DNA from: Gammaproteobacteria bacterium
GTDB lineage: Bacteria; Pseudomonadota; Gammaproteobacteria; Burkholderiales; Burkholderiaceae_B
Assembly: GCA_030832095.1 (NCBI GenBank)
Contig: JAURJT010000028.1
Coordinates: 1-64,000 of the forward strand
Direction of reading: 5' to 3'
DNA: 64,000 nt
Part shown: positions 61,858 through 64,000 of the stretch, in pieces
How positions within the stretch are numbered: position 1 is the first letter of the stretch
How the letters are laid out: each line of letters opens with the position of its first letter
Position numbers and translations under genes: made by a program
The notes under the pieces: model-generated
What the model was told of the DNA's origin: nothing
What the model saw: only the letters and a program-made list of their open reading frames with translations
Databases searched by the model: none

Positions 61858-62100
61858 TTAAAGCTTTTGCGTAATGCTTTTTGCAGTGTCTTCAATTGAC
61901 TTCATGACCGAGCTCTGTACTTGCATCGCCATGTTGTAATTTGACAGCTCTTGCTGCATCTTGATCAGATTGGTGGGGTCGTTTGCGTTAGCAGCGGCAT
62001 TCGTGATGGCAGTCTGCAAGTTGGTGCTTGCTTGAGTGACTCCCTTCGAAAATGTGTTGAATACGTTGTTGACGTTAATACCTGCGTCTATTCCGGCCAT
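61858..62100 (-). CDS. sctF: T3SS needle subunit SctF
   Basis: 80 residues, the usual needle subunit length. Helical hairpin: INVNNVFNTFSKGVTQASTN, then the turn ANANDPTNLIKMQQELSNYN (N-x-P in place of the usual P-S/D-x-P), then MAMQVQSSVMKSIEDTAKSI. The C-terminal part (QxxLxxYNMxxxxQSxxxKSIxDTxKSI) is diagnostic of YscF/PrgI-family needles. Between the YscE-like gene and the attenuator hairpin. Confidence 0.92.
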   Translation of the reverse strand: MAGIDAGINVNNVFNTFSKGVTQASTNLQTAITNAAANANDPTNLIKMQQELSNYNMAMQVQSSVMKSIEDTAKSITQKL

Positions 62101-62121
62101 GATGAATCCTTTTTTAAAAAA

Positions 62122-62358
62122 TTAATATGTGTGATAGGTGCGAATCGACTTTAAAACCATCTGTGCGTTGATCAATGCAAACGTGTGCTTTGCCGCTTTC
62201 ACGTAGTCTTCATTGTTCAACCCAGCAGCCATCTTGCGCTTGAGCGTACCGACTTCGTCTTCGCAAATGCGCAACAGCTTAGTCAGGTTTGCCTCGGCCA
62301 TGGGGCCTGTCAGCAGGGTACTCAATTCGGTCATTGGTGCAGGAATACCAGCCATCAT
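62122..62358 (-). CDS. YscE-like needle co-chaperone
   Basis: 78 residues. GGAGAA before ATGATG. Two helices: LTKLLRICEDEVGTLKRKMA and YVKAAKHTFALINAQMVLKS. Size, fold type and its place directly before sctF match YscE/PscE/SsaE-type proteins, which with YscG hold the needle subunit. Preceded by the tandem box at 62489-62510, 131 bases upstream. Confidence 0.65.
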   Translation of the reverse strand: MMAGIPAPMTELSTLLTGPMAEANLTKLLRICEDEVGTLKRKMAAGLNNEDYVKAAKHTFALINAQMVLKSIRTYHTY

Positions 62359-62488
62359 TTCTCCTTTTCATTCGACGACCTAACAAAGGTTACAGACCGT
62401 CAAACGCATATGCAAAAAATAATCAACACATTAATAATCTGGATTAATTCGGTACTAGAACAGGCTATTCACAAAACGACTAACCACT

Positions 62489-62510
62489 ACTTTAAAAGTA
62501 ATACTTTAGT
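62489..62510 (-). promoter_or_regulatory. Tandem boxes (14-bp spacing) upstream of the needle gene run
   Basis: ACTTTAAA at 62489-62496 and ACTTTAGT at 62503-62510, 14 bp start to start. On the coding strand it reads ACTAAAGTATTACT then TTTAAAGT, nearly identical with the siaB promoter (ACTAAAGTATTACT then TCTTTAGT). Lies 131-145 bases before the first ATG of the YscE-like gene. Confidence 0.7.
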
Positions 62511-62548
62511 ATTGTTTATTGTACACATAACATATCATCGCGGCCGCC

Positions 62549-63925
62549 CTAGAGGTTGCCCCCAATACGGTCAGTCACCTGCGACTGCCCTTGCGTAAAG
62601 GCGCTCATACCGTCCAATACGGCCTGCCGAGTATTATTCAGCGACTCTAGGCGTTGCTGAGCCACCTGATTGTCGGTTGAGTTCGATTGCAACCAGGTGC
62701 CAAAAGCGGCTTTTAGATCGCCAAACGCCGCATTAGTCATCGTGCCCGTCATTTTGTAGGGCGGCCCGCCGTTGGTGTCGGCAATATGACTGCTATAAAA
62801 ATTTGGGTCTGCGGCTTTGAGCGTACCGAAAAAGCCGTCTAATTGACTTTTCATTGTTGCTGTCTTCGCTGAATCCAAGGTCCTGTTTAAGTCATATTTT
62901 TGGTTATCAAAGGCGGTGTTGAGCGCGGTTATGTGCGCCGGGGTCCAGCCAGTTGCGTCCGTTGGTGGAGTGAAAGTTGGCGCTAGTACCGCTAGCTTGT
63001 TTTTTACCTGCGTATACGTGGCTGGGGTCGTCAACCCTAGGTAACCCGCCAACGTATTCAGCACCTTAACGGCATTAGTCGCCCCCACCACGCCCCCCGC
63101 CCCAGCCGAGAGATTGACATTTGGCAGTTGAGTTTGGATATCGGTGATCGTTCGAACATCGGTACTGTATGAACCGGTCGCGATCATATTCGAGAAATCC
63201 CGGTAGCTCGGGTTCGAAGTCGCGGTCGTTCCATATTTCGAATTGAGGTAGTGCTCAATCACGCCACTGGCGTCTGTGCCAGGTTCAATCATCCAAGAGA
63301 CATCAATCGACGCCGATTGATTGACACCAATGTTTTCGCCGTCATACTGCTTAAAGGCAGCTAAAACATCCTGAGCCTGTTTCGCCTTGGCATTATTACG
63401 CTGAATGGCATCGAGTTGATCCGCGATTTGTTGATCAACCAATTGGTACTGGTTTGCACGCACGCAAAAATTAACCTGACTCAGCGACATCTCTTGACCG
63501 TTCACAAAGTACTGGCCATTGACTTGCTGGATGCCTCCGCCGTGGCCCAACGATAGCTCTGAGCGTTTCTTGGCTGCGTTGATCTGCAATTTTTGCGCGA
63601 TCTCGCCCCATTGACCCACACTATACGAATCGCGCAAGGCCTCGCCACCAAGCTCTTGCGTCAGCCACTGATGCGCAGTCAAGGCGTGTGGGTCGGATGC
63701 ATGAGCGCTTAAGGTCGAGAGTTTGGCCTCCATCTCACGAGTGGTCGGATTGAAATTTCCTTCTGCACGAAACTGCGCCAGGGCATTCAAGATATCAGTG
63801 GCCATCCCCTCCGAAGCATCCGCCTGAGACCTAACCTGTGTTTGTGTCTCGGTGGTTAGGCCTAAGCCAGTCATTTCGGTATAGCCCACACCAGCCGCGT
63901 TACTGATATTTCCAATTCTTGACAT
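62549..63925 (-). CDS. Probable secreted T3SS needle-tip or tip-associated protein
   Basis: 458 residues. GGAGAACAAAG precedes the ATG. The N-terminus is polar (MSRIGNISNAAGVGYTEMTG), with no signal peptide. A long helical part (QVNFCVRANQYQLVDQQIAD, IQRNNAKAKQAQDVLAAFKQ), a Gly/Ser/Thr-rich middle, and a C-terminal helix (SLNNTRQAVLDGMSAFTQGQ, ending RIGGNL). The long C-terminal helix fits tip proteins of IpaD/BipD/LcrV type and EspA-like filaments, but no clear identity. First in the needle run by location, and may have its own promoter to the right. Confidence 0.5.
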   Translation of the reverse strand: MSRIGNISNAAGVGYTEMTGLGLTTETQTQVRSQADASEGMATDILNALAQFRAEGNFNPTTREMEAKLSTLSAHASDPHALTAHQWLTQELGGEALRDSYSVGQWGEIAQKLQINAAKKRSELSLGHGGGIQQVNGQYFVNGQEMSLSQVNFCVRANQYQLVDQQIADQLDAIQRNNAKAKQAQDVLAAFKQYDGENIGVNQSASIDVSWMIEPGTDASGVIEHYLNSKYGTTATSNPSYRDFSNMIATGSYSTDVRTITDIQTQLPNVNLSAGAGGVVGATNAVKVLNTLAGYLGLTTPATYTQVKNKLAVLAPTFTPPTDATGWTPAHITALNTAFDNQKYDLNRTLDSAKTATMKSQLDGFFGTLKAADPNFYSSHIADTNGGPPYKMTGTMTNAAFGDLKAAFGTWLQSNSTDNQVAQQRLESLNNTRQAVLDGMSAFTQGQSQVTDRIGGNL

Positions 63926-63964
63926 CTTTGTTCTCCGAAATCCGCTGACAGACCTACGAAAGGC

Positions 63965-64000
63965 TTACAGCTTGCTCGACATATCTTGTTGTACTTGTCC
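63965..64000 (-). CDS. C-terminal end of an upstream gene (cut by window edge)
   Basis: The minus strand reads GQVQQDMSSKL and then TAA at 63965-63967, 39 bases before the tip-like gene. The short helical tail resembles the end of secreted T3SS proteins, such as the tail of the neighbouring protein. Only 11 codons are visible, so this is tentative. Confidence 0.35.
   Translation of the reverse strand, partial: GQVQQDMSSKL

Noticed and set aside
1..64000. CRISPR arrays, rRNA operon, prophage or replication origin
   Set aside because: No regularly spaced repeats, rRNA stretches, phage structural genes or DnaA-box clusters were seen.

Overview
The window reads as a chromosomal segment of a betaproteobacterium, probably order Burkholderiales. 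The basis is protein similarity recalled from memory: a Bsc/Ysc/Hrp-like type III secretion system (T3SS), a SiaABC-type partner-switching module, PNAG (poly-N-acetylglucosamine) genes, and a tRNA-Met fragment of betaproteobacterial type. G+C is moderate. No rRNA, intact tRNA or CRISPR array was seen. The left edge cuts the 5' end of an IS transposase, and the right edge cuts the end of a gene upstream of the tip-like protein.

Layout. 0-6 kb: two convergent candidate T3SS effectors, a Ser/Thr-kinase-like protein and a very large protein with a MICAL-like FAD monooxygenase core. 6-10.5 kb: a YHS protein, then a sensor phosphatase of SiaA type (PP2C/SpoIIE) behind a periplasmic binding protein. 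10.5-17 kb: envelope genes (chalcone-isomerase-like, ATP-grasp, DedA, hydrolase, DoxX, TonB-C), a candidate secreted protein, a relic of a second kinase effector, a tRNA-Met 3' fragment and an MFS transporter. 17.4-21.2 kb: a decayed amino-acid ABC transporter, an AT-rich unknown gene and a lipoprotein. 21.2-35 kb: another candidate effector, two binding proteins, a second SiaA with SiaC and SiaB, a flavin/ferredoxin reductase plus a polyferredoxin membrane protein carrying a cyclic-nucleotide-binding domain, and a fourth binding protein. 36-43 kb: translocator chaperone, pore-forming translocator and the export apparatus (sctU-T-S-R plus the C-terminal part of SctQ). 44-51 kb: PNAG genes arranged as divergent pgaA-pgaB / pgaC-pgaD. 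51-64 kb: one long leftward T3SS gene run (tip-like protein, needle E/F/G, N-terminal SctQ, SctD, SctP, chaperones, translocator, HrpB1-like, SctI-J-K-L-N). Secretin (SctC), major export gate (SctV), stalk (SctO) and gatekeeper (SctW) are not in the window.

How it fits together. A short near-palindromic box (core ACTTTAGT / ACTAAAGT, usually inside TACTTTAGTAT) recurs in intergenic DNA in front of effectors, chaperone/translocator genes, the needle run, the SiaB-C-A operon, the pga divergent promoter and several envelope genes. Three promoters carry it in tandem at exactly 14 bp. This suggests one transcription factor or alternative promoter class co-ordinating host-contact secretion, PNAG matrix synthesis and a partner-switching module. 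The two SiaA-type sensors, each beside an orphan solute-binding protein with no ABC permease, look like an undescribed binding-protein-gated sensory system feeding that regulon.
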